From Flavobacteriaceae bacterium (GTDB lineage Bacteria; Bacteroidota; Bacteroidia; Flavobacteriales; Flavobacteriaceae), in assembly GCA_013043825.1 (NCBI GenBank), contig JABDNM010000145.1:1-32654 (forward strand): 32,654 nt of DNA. Reading direction: 5' to 3'. The notes under the pieces were generated by a model. The model did not search any database. It saw only the letters and a program-made list of their open reading frames with translations, and was not told the DNA's origin. The position numbers and the translations under genes were made by a program. This document shows, one piece after another, positions 1 through 8,920 of this stretch. Numbering within the stretch: position 1 is the stretch's first letter; the number at the start of each line of letters is the position of its first letter.

Positions 1-975
1 GGTGTGACCAGTATTCAGATCTTGCATGGATCGGCCAACCCAATTGGTGGGCGATCGGCATTGCTGAAATTAAAATGGGGAGAAGATGCCAACGGACTTA
101 TTTACGATAATAGTCCGAAGTTTATAAAATTCGCCCTGGGTGAGAATGTGAAACAATCCAACTGGCAGAGTTTCCAGCGCTTTCCGCAAACCCGGATGGG
201 CGTTGAACAGCTGTACGTCAATTATTTTAACCGTGCCAAAGAATACGAAGCCAAGAAGAAAAGTGGACAACCTTATCGTTATGACCAGGAAATGGAGGTG
301 CTGGTTGAAATTTTGAACGGTAAACGGTTTATAAGTTGCCACAGCTACGTTCAAAGTGAGATCAATATGTTGATGAAAGTCGCAGAACGCTTCGGCTTCA
401 GGGTCAATACATTCACACACATTCTTGAGGGCTACAAGGTGGCCGATAAGATGAAAGCTCATGGAGTTGGCGGTTCCACTTTCAGCGATTGGTGGGCTTA
501 TAAGTTTGAAGTGAATGATGCCATCCCCTATAATGCTGCGATTATGAGTAGTGTTGGGGTTACGGTCGCGATAAACAGTGACGACAGCGAAATGTCGCGT
601 CGTCTTAACCAGGAAGCAGCCAAAGGGATAAAATATGGAGGTATGACCGAGGAAGAAGCATGGAAGATGGTTACCATCAATCCTGCGAAGTTATTACACC
701 TCGATAGTCGCACAGGAAGTATTAAGGAAGGAAAAGATGCCGACCTGGTCCTTTGGAACGATCATCCTTTGTCGGTTTATACCAAAGCCGAAAAGACCAT
801 GATAGATGGAATCTTTTACTTCGATCTTGAATCTGACCTCGCAAAGAGGAGTGCGATCAAGCAAGAACGAGCCAAACTTATGAAATTGATGGCCGATGAA
901 AAGGACGGCGGTAAAAAGAAAAGACCTCCGACGAAAAAGGACAAGATCCACTTTGAATGTGAAACCATAAACTAA
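1..975 (+). CDS. Amidohydrolase family protein, C-terminal part (5' truncated by window edge)
   Basis: Open from window start; contains SDWWAYKFEVNDAIPYNAA...VAINSDDSE...KMVTINPAKLLHLDSRTGSIKEGKDADLVLWNDHPL, typical of the C-terminus of imidazolonepropionase-like amidohydrolases. Confidence 0.88.
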   Translation, partial: GVTSIQILHGSANPIGGRSALLKLKWGEDANGLIYDNSPKFIKFALGENVKQSNWQSFQRFPQTRMGVEQLYVNYFNRAKEYEAKKKSGQPYRYDQEMEVLVEILNGKRFISCHSYVQSEINMLMKVAERFGFRVNTFTHILEGYKVADKMKAHGVGGSTFSDWWAYKFEVNDAIPYNAAIMSSVGVTVAINSDDSEMSRRLNQEAAKGIKYGGMTEEEAWKMVTINPAKLLHLDSRTGSIKEGKDADLVLWNDHPLSVYTKAEKTMIDGIFYFDLESDLAKRSAIKQERAKLMKLMADEKDGGKKKRPPTKKDKIHFECETIN

Positions 976-982
976 CCCGGCG

Positions 983-2275
983 ATGAAAAAAATCAATCTA
1001 ATTTTAGTTCTAATAGTGACAATTGCCGGATCCCAGATGCAGGCTCAACAAACGCCGGCACCTGCTCAAACGGAAGCAATCACCATCAAAGGAGCCACAG
1101 CACATATAGGTAACGGAACGGTCATTGAGAATAGCGTGCTCGTATTTGAAGCTGGGAAGATAACTGCCATTGGCGGCCCAAACACCTCCTCAAAAGGAAA
1201 GATTTACAATGCTGAAGGGAAGCATGTTTACCCGGGATTTATCGCACCTGCTAAGTCGTTAGGGTTAATCGAAGTGAATGCGGTTCGTGCCAGTAATGAC
1301 CAGGATGAGCTAGGAGATTTTATTCCACATGTACGAAGCATTATTGCCTATAATGCTGAAAGTAAGGTGGTAGAAAGCATGAGGCCAAATGGAGTACTGC
1401 TTGCCCAGTCCACACCACAAGGTGGAACGATCTCGGGTACTTCGACCATCGTTCAGCTGGATGCCTGGAATTGGGAGGATGCCATTGTTAAAGAGGATGA
1501 TGGTATTCATCTACGTTGGCCCAACAGCTTCCGAAGAGGAAGATGGTGGCTGGGTGAAGAACGAGGATATAAACCCAACAAAGATTACCAAAAGGAGCTT
1601 GACGAGATCAAGATGTACTTCAAGAATGCTGAAGCATACGGTAAAAAACCGTCCGCTAGTCGCAATGAGGGATTTGAAGCCATGCAAGGATTGTTCAATG
1701 GCAGCAAAAAATTGTATCTATATGCACGAGGCGAAAAAGAGATCATCGATGCAGTAACCAACTTGAAACAACTCGGAGTCAATGGCCTGGTGCTGGTGGG
1801 TGGTTATGAGGCTTATAAGATCATTCCGTTTCTAAAGCAGCATAATATTCCGGTACTCGTTCAACGAACACATGCCTCCCCGGCTCGTGACGATGATGAT
1901 TACGACCTTCCTTACAAACTGCCTAAACTTTTGGCAGACGGTGGATTATTAGTTGGAATTCAAAATTCCGGTACTTCAAATTTCCAAACTCGGAATTTAC
2001 CATTTTATGCCGGACAGGTAGTCGCTCAAGGGATGGCAAAGGAAGAGGCCCTGAAACTTATTTCATCGAATACGGCCAAGATCCTGGGAATCGATGCGGA
2101 TTATGGTACGCTGGAAATTGGAAAAAGCGCTACACTTTTTGTAAGCGACGGTGATGCACTAGATATGCGTACCAACCAATTGATTCATGCCTTTATTGAT
2201 GGAAGAGAACTTTCGTTGGAAACACATCAAACAAAGCTTTGGAAGCGCTATATGGGTAAATACTCCGGTAAATAA
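983..2275 (+). CDS. Amidohydrolase family protein, secreted
   Basis: N-terminal signal peptide (MKKINLILVLIVTIAGSQMQAQ), VYPGFIAPAKSLGL, C-terminal SSNTAKILGIDADYGTLEIGKSATLFVSDGDALDM; 7 bp after the preceding amidohydrolase. Confidence 0.88.
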   Translation: MKKINLILVLIVTIAGSQMQAQQTPAPAQTEAITIKGATAHIGNGTVIENSVLVFEAGKITAIGGPNTSSKGKIYNAEGKHVYPGFIAPAKSLGLIEVNAVRASNDQDELGDFIPHVRSIIAYNAESKVVESMRPNGVLLAQSTPQGGTISGTSTIVQLDAWNWEDAIVKEDDGIHLRWPNSFRRGRWWLGEERGYKPNKDYQKELDEIKMYFKNAEAYGKKPSASRNEGFEAMQGLFNGSKKLYLYARGEKEIIDAVTNLKQLGVNGLVLVGGYEAYKIIPFLKQHNIPVLVQRTHASPARDDDDYDLPYKLPKLLADGGLLVGIQNSGTSNFQTRNLPFYAGQVVAQGMAKEEALKLISSNTAKILGIDADYGTLEIGKSATLFVSDGDALDMRTNQLIHAFIDGRELSLETHQTKLWKRYMGKYSGK

Positions 2276-2277
2276 AA

Positions 2278-2715
2278 ATGGAAGGCGGGTATACCATATA
2301 CCATGATCTGTATATTCAAGCCAGCTTGAGTGAAGTTTTCGACGCGATAAGCTTACCGGCGCATATAAATAACTGGTGGACACAGAAATGTACCGGTGAG
2401 CCAGAGCTCGGCGCCTCCTACAATCTCTATTTTGCGCCTGAATATAATTGGTTTGGAGAGGTTTCGTCATGCGTTCCCAATCGATCTTTTCATATCAAAA
2501 TGACCCAGGCCGATCCAGATTGGGAGCCAACGACCTTCGGCTTTGACCTGGAAGAAATGGACGATGATAAAGTACGATTGAAGTTCTCACATGAGAACTG
2601 GCCGGCATGCAATGGTCATTTTAGACATTCATCTTATTGCTGGGCCATTTTGCTGAATTATTTGAAAAATTATTTGGAGCGAGGTGTAGTTGTACCTTTC
2701 GCGGAGCGGGAGTAA
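2278..2715 (+). CDS. SRPBCC/START-like (AHSA1-type) domain protein
   Basis: IYIQASLSEVFDAISLPAHINNWWTQKCTGEPELGASYNLYF... and HFRHSSYCWAILLNYLKNYLERG pattern typical of the SRPBCC fold. Confidence 0.75.
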   Translation: MEGGYTIYHDLYIQASLSEVFDAISLPAHINNWWTQKCTGEPELGASYNLYFAPEYNWFGEVSSCVPNRSFHIKMTQADPDWEPTTFGFDLEEMDDDKVRLKFSHENWPACNGHFRHSSYCWAILLNYLKNYLERGVVVPFAERE

Positions 2716-2769
2716 TTACCTAAGGGAATTTAGACTAGTTTAAACTGAAGTTAAAGAATATCTTTGTCC

Positions 2770-3579
2770 ATGCCCAAGCAAATTTCCAGTGTTCAAAATC
2801 CCCTGGTCAAGCAATTATTCAATTTAATTGAAAAATCCAGGGAACGCCGAAAGTCGGGGTTATTCGTCATTGAAGGAGGAAGAGAAATTGGACTTGCCTT
2901 AGAAGGTGGTTATATGCTGAAATCAGTCTTATTTTGTCCAGATCTATTTTCTGAAGAAAAGTTGACTACGCTTGAGGCAAAACTGGAAGATTCCACCGAG
3001 CTCATTGAAATAAACCTCGATGTGTTCCAAAAGCTGGCATATCGTAGCAGCACAGAAGGTATACTGGCCCTTGCCGAATCCAGGGAACATCCCGTTCGCC
3101 ATTTAAAGTTAACTTCTCCCAACCCTTTAATACTAGTTGCCGAAGCACCGGAAAAGCCAGGAAATATTGGCGCGCTGTTAAGAACTGCAGATGCTGCGGC
3201 AGCAGACGCGGTAATTATTGCAAATCCCAAAACCGATCTTTACAATCCCAATATCGTGAGAAGTAGTGTTGGAGGCGTTTTCACAAATCAGATCGCGCTT
3301 GGTACTACAAAGGAAATAATTGCGTTCTTAAAAGAAAATAAGATCACTGTATTTTGTGCTGCACTTCAGGCATCGAAACCCTATACCCAGTGTGACTTCT
3401 CATTGGCTGCAGCTATCGTTTTGGGCACTGAAGCGACAGGATTATCCAGCGAATGGCTGGAGAACAGTTCTGAAAATATTGTTATCCCTATGCACGGAGT
3501 GATCGACTCGATGAATGTTTCAGTGGCTGCTGGAATATTGCTCTTTGAGGCAAAGCGACAACGAACATTACAAAGTTGA
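2770..3579 (+). CDS. SpoU/TrmH family RNA 2'-O-methyltransferase
   Basis: NIGALLRTADAAAADAVII, NPNIVRSSVGGVF, VLGTEATGLSSEWL, IPMHGVIDSMNVSVAAGILLFE knot-MTase motifs. ORF track starts at TTG 2764; ATG 2770 is more likely. Confidence 0.92.
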   Translation: MPKQISSVQNPLVKQLFNLIEKSRERRKSGLFVIEGGREIGLALEGGYMLKSVLFCPDLFSEEKLTTLEAKLEDSTELIEINLDVFQKLAYRSSTEGILALAESREHPVRHLKLTSPNPLILVAEAPEKPGNIGALLRTADAAAADAVIIANPKTDLYNPNIVRSSVGGVFTNQIALGTTKEIIAFLKENKITVFCAALQASKPYTQCDFSLAAAIVLGTEATGLSSEWLENSSENIVIPMHGVIDSMNVSVAAGILLFEAKRQRTLQS

Positions 3580-3592
3580 AAATAGAAAATTT

Positions 3593-4825
3593 ATGACCTC
3601 CCAAGTTTTATTCTACATAATAATTGGAATCCTCGTACTCAACTTTACAATCGATAAAATACTCGATTTTTTAAACGCAAAACGCTTCAATGACCCTATT
3701 CCAGAACTCTTGGAGGACGTATATGATAAACAGGAATACGATCGATCGCAGGTTTATAAGGCCGAAAAGTTTCGGTTTTCAATGATAAGCAGCGCTGTTA
3801 GTTTTATTGCGACCTTGCTTTTTTTCTTTTTGGATGGGTTCGCCTATGTGGATTCCCTCGCTCGGTCCTTTTCAGAAAACAATGTTGTAGTGGCACTTCT
3901 ATTCTTCGGAATGATCCTACTGATTAGCGGTGTTTTGGGACTCCCATTTTCATATTACAACACCTTTGTCATCGAAGAAAAGTTTGGTTTCAACAAGACT
4001 ACTTTCATGACATTTGTTTTGGACAAGTTGAAAGGTGCACTTCTGGCAGTAGTTTTAGGAGGAGGAATATTGGCCCTTATTATTTGGTTCTATGAGTCCA
4101 CCGGAGAAAATTTTTGGATCTGGGCCTGGGGCCTGGTCATGCTTTTTTCACTTTTCATGAATATGTTTTATGCCCGACTCATCGTGCCTCTATTCAACAA
4201 GCAATCCCCATTGCCACAAGGTTCGCTTCGTGACAAAATAGAAACCTATGCCACAAAAGTAGGGTTTCATTTGAAGAAGATCTTCGTGATCGATGGTTCA
4301 AAGCGAAGTACGAAGGCAAATGCCTATTTTTCTGGATTGGGGAATGAGAAACGAATCACCCTGTATGATACCTTGATCGAGGATCTCGAGGAAGAAGAAA
4401 TCGTTGCCGTGTTGGCGCATGAAGTTGGACACTATAAAAAAAGACACATTCTGTTTAATTTACTGGCCACTTTTAGTACCACCGGGTTTACTTTTTGGCT
4501 GCTCTCATTGATGATAGATAACAACCTTCTCTCCCAAGCTCTGGGAGTTGAAGAATCCTCATTTCATATAGGTTTGATCGCCTTTGGGGTACTTTATACT
4601 CCAATTTCTGAACTTACCGGTCTACTAATGAATTATTTATCGCGAAAATTTGAATACCAGGCAGATAACTATGCCAAAACGACATACAAGCCAGGGCCAA
4701 TGATCTCCGCTTTGAAAAAGCTATCCCGAAAAAATCTTAGTAACTTAACCCCTCACCCGGCCTATGTTTTTGCACACTATTCGCATCCAACGCTATTGAA
4801 CCGTTTTCAAAATTTATTGCGCTAA
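3593..4825 (+). CDS. M48 family (Ste24/CAAX-type) membrane metalloprotease
   Basis: Multiple TM segments, zinc motif VLAHEVGHYKKRH, SRKFEYQADNYA. ORF track starts at 3515 inside the upstream gene; ATG 3593 (MTSQVLFYIIIG) is the likely start. Confidence 0.92.
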   Translation: MTSQVLFYIIIGILVLNFTIDKILDFLNAKRFNDPIPELLEDVYDKQEYDRSQVYKAEKFRFSMISSAVSFIATLLFFFLDGFAYVDSLARSFSENNVVVALLFFGMILLISGVLGLPFSYYNTFVIEEKFGFNKTTFMTFVLDKLKGALLAVVLGGGILALIIWFYESTGENFWIWAWGLVMLFSLFMNMFYARLIVPLFNKQSPLPQGSLRDKIETYATKVGFHLKKIFVIDGSKRSTKANAYFSGLGNEKRITLYDTLIEDLEEEEIVAVLAHEVGHYKKRHILFNLLATFSTTGFTFWLLSLMIDNNLLSQALGVEESSFHIGLIAFGVLYTPISELTGLLMNYLSRKFEYQADNYAKTTYKPGPMISALKKLSRKNLSNLTPHPAYVFAHYSHPTLLNRFQNLLR

Positions 4826-4871
4826 ACGGCGCTATTTGAAAATACGTGACCAATTCATAATTGGCTCAAAA

Positions 4872-4905
4872 TTTGTTGTTCATTCTATAGAATATTGTAC
4901 TTTTA
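4872..4905 (+). promoter_or_regulatory. Predicted Bacteroidota-type promoter of relA/spoT-family gene (TTG-N19-TACTTTTA)
   Basis: TTG at 4876-4878, TACTTTTA at 4898-4905, ATG at 4910; matches TTG...TAnnTTTG layout loosely. Confidence 0.5.
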
Positions 4906-4909
4906 AATT

Positions 4910-7114
4910 ATGACGAAAGCGGCTATAGAAGCTGAAAATAAAGAAATTGCCAAAGAGTACAAGGAGCTGTTAAAGATCAGTTACCGTAATCTTTCCGCCG
5001 AGGACAAGCGACTCATTCGCTCTGCCTTCGACGTGGCTGTGGACGCCCATAAAGATCAACGCAGAAAGAGCGGGGAAGCCTATATTTTTCATCCCATTGC
5101 AGTTGCTAAGATCGTGGCTGCAGAGATTGGTCTTGACGCTACTTCGATTGCCGCGGCACTGTTGCATGACGTGGTAGAAGATACCGAGTACGGCCTGGTC
5201 GACATCGAACGAATGTTCGGGGAGGCCGTTGCCCGAATCGTGGATGGCCTCACCAAGATATCTGCATTGGAGTACGATAGTGATGTATCCCTTCAGGCAG
5301 AAAATTTTCGCAAGATGTTACTCACCCTGAACGAGGATGTTCGGGTGATCATTATCAAGATAGCCGATCGATTGCATAATATGCAGACCATGGAGTCCAT
5401 GCCCGAGGAGAAACAGGTTAAGATCGCTTCAGAAACACTTTACATTTATGCGCCCCTGGCGCATCGAATAGGTTTGTACAATATCAAGACCGAATTGGAA
5501 GACCTGGGATTGAAATATACGGAACCGGAGGTCTACAATGACATTCTAAGCAAGATCAAGGAAAGCAAGGAAGAGCAGGATGCTTATATCAAAGATTTCT
5601 CCAAGGTTATAAAGGAGAGCCTCGATGCCGAAAAGCTGGAATATGATATCAAGGGTAGACCCAAGTCCATTTTCTCCATCAGGCGGAAGATGATCTCGCA
5701 AAATGTGAGCTTTGACGAGGTATACGATAAATTTGCAGTAAGAATAATCTACAAAAGTGATCAGGAAAGTGAAAAATTCCTTGCGTGGAAGATCTATTCT
5801 ATCGTCACAGATCATTTTCGACCGAATCCCATGCGTCTGCGCGACTGGATATCCTCCCCCAAGTCGACGGGTTATGAGGCACTACACATCACGGTGATGG
5901 GACCAAAAGGCAGGTGGGTAGAAGTTCAAATTCGTTCAGAAAGAATGAATGAGATCGCAGAAAAAGGCTATGCTGCACATTATAAATACAAAACCAAAGA
6001 AGATGACGACGGCGGATTGGATGACTGGTTGAACAAGTTGCAGGAAACATTGGAAAATGCAGAGATCAGCGCTGTGGATTTCGTGGAGGAATTCAAATTG
6101 AATCTTTACTCCAAAGAAATCTTCATTTTCTCGCCTAAAGGGGATCTGTATTCGCTTCCCAAGGGCGCAACTGCCCTGGATTTCAGTTTTCATGTTCACA
6201 CGGAAGTTGGATTGCATACCCGTGGGGCCAAGGTGAATGGCAAGTTAGTACCCCTGAGTCATGTATTGAAGAGTGGGGACCAGGTGGAAATCATTACTTC
6301 AGATAGATCCAAACCAACGGCCAACTGGCTCAATTATGTGGTTACCGGAAGAGCACGTTCCAAGATCAAATCATCGCTCAAAGAAGAGCAAAAGCAAATT
6401 GCAAGTGAAGGAAAGGTAGTACTCGCGAGGAAGTTGAAATCACTAAAAATTTCCCTGGATGAGAAGACCATCAACCAATTGGTTGGATTCTTCAAACTGA
6501 AAACCAGTTTGGACCTCTTTTATCGAGTTGGCGCCGGTATTATCGATAATCAAATGCTCAAGGATTTCGCAGCAGCCCGGAACAATATGTTCATGAGTTT
6601 CTTCAAAAACCGAATCCGGAAACCATCCCATCCAGAAGAAATTGACAAGGACGAGATCACGCTTAAATACGACCAATTGGTCTTTGGCAAGGAACAGGAG
6701 AAATTAGATTACAAAATGGCTAAATGCTGTAATCCCATACCGGGAGACGACGTATTTGGATTTGTAACTGTGAATGAAGGCATCAAAGTGCACAAACAAA
6801 ATTGTCCCAATGCCCTTCAGCTTCAAAGTAATTATAACTACCGTATCATGATGGCGAAATGGATCGATTCCACTCAACAGGAATTCATCGCCAATCTTAT
6901 CATCACAGGGATCGATGCCATGGGCTTGGTGAACAACGTGACGAAAGTGATCTCCAACAACCTTCACATCGATATGAAAAGTGTACATTTCGATACTAAT
7001 GATGGGACCTTCACTGGAAAGATCACGGTGGTGGTAAAGAACAAGAAGATCCTTGAAAATTTGATCACCAACATTAAAAAAATAAACGGAATAGACAAAG
7101 TTTCTCGCGTCTAA
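4910..7114 (+). CDS. RelA/SpoT family (p)ppGpp synthetase/hydrolase
   Basis: HD domain (IFHPIAVAKI...LLHDVVEDT...IKIADRLHNMQT), synthetase domain (GRPKSIFSIRRKM, YEALHITVMGP), TGS (DLYSLPKGATALDFSFHVHTEVG), C-terminal ACT-like region. Confidence 0.96.
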   Translation: MTKAAIEAENKEIAKEYKELLKISYRNLSAEDKRLIRSAFDVAVDAHKDQRRKSGEAYIFHPIAVAKIVAAEIGLDATSIAAALLHDVVEDTEYGLVDIERMFGEAVARIVDGLTKISALEYDSDVSLQAENFRKMLLTLNEDVRVIIIKIADRLHNMQTMESMPEEKQVKIASETLYIYAPLAHRIGLYNIKTELEDLGLKYTEPEVYNDILSKIKESKEEQDAYIKDFSKVIKESLDAEKLEYDIKGRPKSIFSIRRKMISQNVSFDEVYDKFAVRIIYKSDQESEKFLAWKIYSIVTDHFRPNPMRLRDWISSPKSTGYEALHITVMGPKGRWVEVQIRSERMNEIAEKGYAAHYKYKTKEDDDGGLDDWLNKLQETLENAEISAVDFVEEFKLNLYSKEIFIFSPKGDLYSLPKGATALDFSFHVHTEVGLHTRGAKVNGKLVPLSHVLKSGDQVEIITSDRSKPTANWLNYVVTGRARSKIKSSLKEEQKQIASEGKVVLARKLKSLKISLDEKTINQLVGFFKLKTSLDLFYRVGAGIIDNQMLKDFAAARNNMFMSFFKNRIRKPSHPEEIDKDEITLKYDQLVFGKEQEKLDYKMAKCCNPIPGDDVFGFVTVNEGIKVHKQNCPNALQLQSNYNYRIMMAKWIDSTQQEFIANLIITGIDAMGLVNNVTKVISNNLHIDMKSVHFDTNDGTFTGKITVVVKNKKILENLITNIKKINGIDKVSRV

Positions 7115-7120
7115 AATGAG

Positions 7121-7128
7121 TAACTTTG
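7121..7128 (+). promoter_or_regulatory. Predicted -7 box (TAACTTTG) upstream of the Fur-family gene
   Basis: Exact match to TAnnTTTG, 10 bp before ATG 7139. Confidence 0.55.
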
Positions 7129-7138
7129 CACCTTGGAT

Positions 7139-7591
7139 ATGAGTGCAGGCACCGACACAAATAATCAAGCCATTGTAAAAAATGTCTTTACAGGTTTCCT
7201 CGAAGAAAATGGGCATCGCAAGACTCCGGAACGCTATGCCATTTTACAGGAAATTTATGACCACAAGGATCATTTTGACATTGAGTCTTTGTACATCAAC
7301 ATGAAAAATAAGAATTATCGTGTAAGTCGCGCCACCTTGTACAACACGATCGAATTACTACTTGAGAGTGGCTTGGTTCGAAAACATCAATTCGGGCAAA
7401 ACCAGGCACAGTACGAGAAATCATATTTCGACAAACAGCATGATCATATCATCCTTTCCAACGGGGAAGTGATCGAATTCTGTGATCCACGCATTCAATC
7501 AATCAAAAAAACCATCGAAGAGGTATTCGATATTGAAATTACCAATCATTCGCTTTATTTCTACGGAAAACGAATAAATCCCAACAATTAA
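7139..7591 (+). CDS. Fur-family transcriptional regulator (lacks CxxC zinc motif)
   Basis: [36 protein letters not shown]...[20 protein letters not shown]...[15 protein letters not shown]...[15 protein letters not shown] 7133 is an alternative start. Confidence 0.93.
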   Translation: MSAGTDTNNQAIVKNVFTGFLEENGHRKTPERYAILQEIYDHKDHFDIESLYINMKNKNYRVSRATLYNTIELLLESGLVRKHQFGQNQAQYEKSYFDKQHDHIILSNGEVIEFCDPRIQSIKKTIEEVFDIEITNHSLYFYGKRINPNN

Positions 7592-7595
7592 TTTT

Positions 7596-8867
7596 ATGGC
7601 AGTAGATTTACTACTTGGTCTGCAATGGGGCGACGAAGGAAAAGGAAAAATCGTCGACGTATTGACCAAAAACTATGATATTATTGCTCGATTTCAAGGT
7701 GGACCCAATGCGGGTCATACACTGGAATTTGATGGAATAAAACACGTCCTCCGAACCATTCCCTCCGGGATCTTCCATGAAAAATCGATCAACCTCATAG
7801 GAAATGGAGTCGTGATCGACCCGGTGGTTTTTGCAAAGGAACTGGAAGGATTGGATCAATTCGATATCGATTATAAATCCCGTATGGTGATCTCACGGAA
7901 AGCGCATCTCATCCTTCCTACACATCGGCTGCTGGATGCAGCAAGTGAGGCCTCCAAGGGGAAAGCAAAGATAGGTTCAACGCTCAAGGGAATTGGCCCA
8001 ACCTACATGGATAAGACGGGCCGCAATGGGATTCGCGTAGGAGATATAGAACTGGCCGGATGGAAAAAGAAATACAGGGCCCTGGCTAACAAGCATGAGG
8101 GGATGATCGATTTTTACGATGTGGACATTCAGTATGATCTGGATGATATGGAAAAAGAATTCTTTCAAGCCATCGAAGTATTAAAAACACTGAAGTTCAT
8201 CGATTCTGAAGAGTACCTTCGGAACGCTTTGAAGGAGGGTAAAAGTATTCTCGCCGAAGGAGCACAGGGTTCGTTGCTGGATATCGATTTTGGCACCTAC
8301 CCTTTCGTTACTTCTTCGAATACCACAGCGGCAGGAGCTTGTACCGGATTGGGGATCGCCCCTACCAGGATCAAAGAGGTACATGGCATTTTCAAGGCCT
8401 ATACTACACGAGTTGGATCCGGACCTTTTCCCACCGAACTCTTCGATGAGACCGGGGCAAAAATGGCGAAGATCGGGAATGAATTTGGTGCTGTCACCGG
8501 TCGCCCGAGACGATGTGGATGGCTTGACCTGGTTGCACTGAAGTACAGTTGTGAAGTCAATGGAGTAACTCAATTGATGATGATGAAGGGAGATGTACTA
8601 AGTGGATTCGATGTGCTCAAAATTTGTACGGCTTACAAATACAAAGGAGAAGTGATCAACCATTTACCCTACAATATCGAATCGGAAAATGTGAGTCCTA
8701 TCTACACCGATATGAAAGGTTGGAAAGAAGATCTCACAAAAATGAACGATCCGTCACAATTTCCGAAGGAATTGAACGACTATATCAACTTTTTGGAAAA
8801 GGAATTGGAGATTCCCATCAAGATAGTCTCGGTGGGTCCAGATCGAACTCAAACCATTCACAGGTAG
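7596..8867 (+). CDS. purA: Adenylosuccinate synthetase
   Basis: LLLGLQWGDEGKGKIVDVL, FQGGPNAGHTL, GIGPTYMDK, EGAQGSLLDIDFGTYPFVTSSNTTAAG, TGRPRRCGWLDLVALKY. Confidence 0.98.
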   Translation: MAVDLLLGLQWGDEGKGKIVDVLTKNYDIIARFQGGPNAGHTLEFDGIKHVLRTIPSGIFHEKSINLIGNGVVIDPVVFAKELEGLDQFDIDYKSRMVISRKAHLILPTHRLLDAASEASKGKAKIGSTLKGIGPTYMDKTGRNGIRVGDIELAGWKKKYRALANKHEGMIDFYDVDIQYDLDDMEKEFFQAIEVLKTLKFIDSEEYLRNALKEGKSILAEGAQGSLLDIDFGTYPFVTSSNTTAAGACTGLGIAPTRIKEVHGIFKAYTTRVGSGPFPTELFDETGAKMAKIGNEFGAVTGRPRRCGWLDLVALKYSCEVNGVTQLMMMKGDVLSGFDVLKICTAYKYKGEVINHLPYNIESENVSPIYTDMKGWKEDLTKMNDPSQFPKELNDYINFLEKELEIPIKIVSVGPDRTQTIHR

Positions 8868-8920
8868 CCACAAAGTGCAATTTTTTGTGCAGCAACAGGC
8901 TATTAAAAATACAGGTCCCT

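Noticed and set aside
3572-3592. A-rich AGTTGAA AATAGAA AATTTAT heptad-like stretch before the M48 gene
   Set aside because: Too A-rich and short to distinguish from ordinary AT-rich spacer; not convincingly the same repeat family as before dapD.
6704-7216. 170-aa minus-strand ORF antisense to the end of rel
   Set aside because: Composition follows the antisense of a conserved coding frame; no family motif; fully overlaps rel and the fur start.
8181-8573. 130-aa minus-strand ORF and 83-aa plus alternate-frame ORF within purA
   Set aside because: Entirely inside highly conserved purA; no independent evidence.
8869-8889. Inverted repeat CACAAA-GTGCAATTT-TTTGTG after purA, considered as terminator
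   Set aside because: Weak AT-rich 6-bp stem with a 9-nt loop and no T-tract after it; could be chance.
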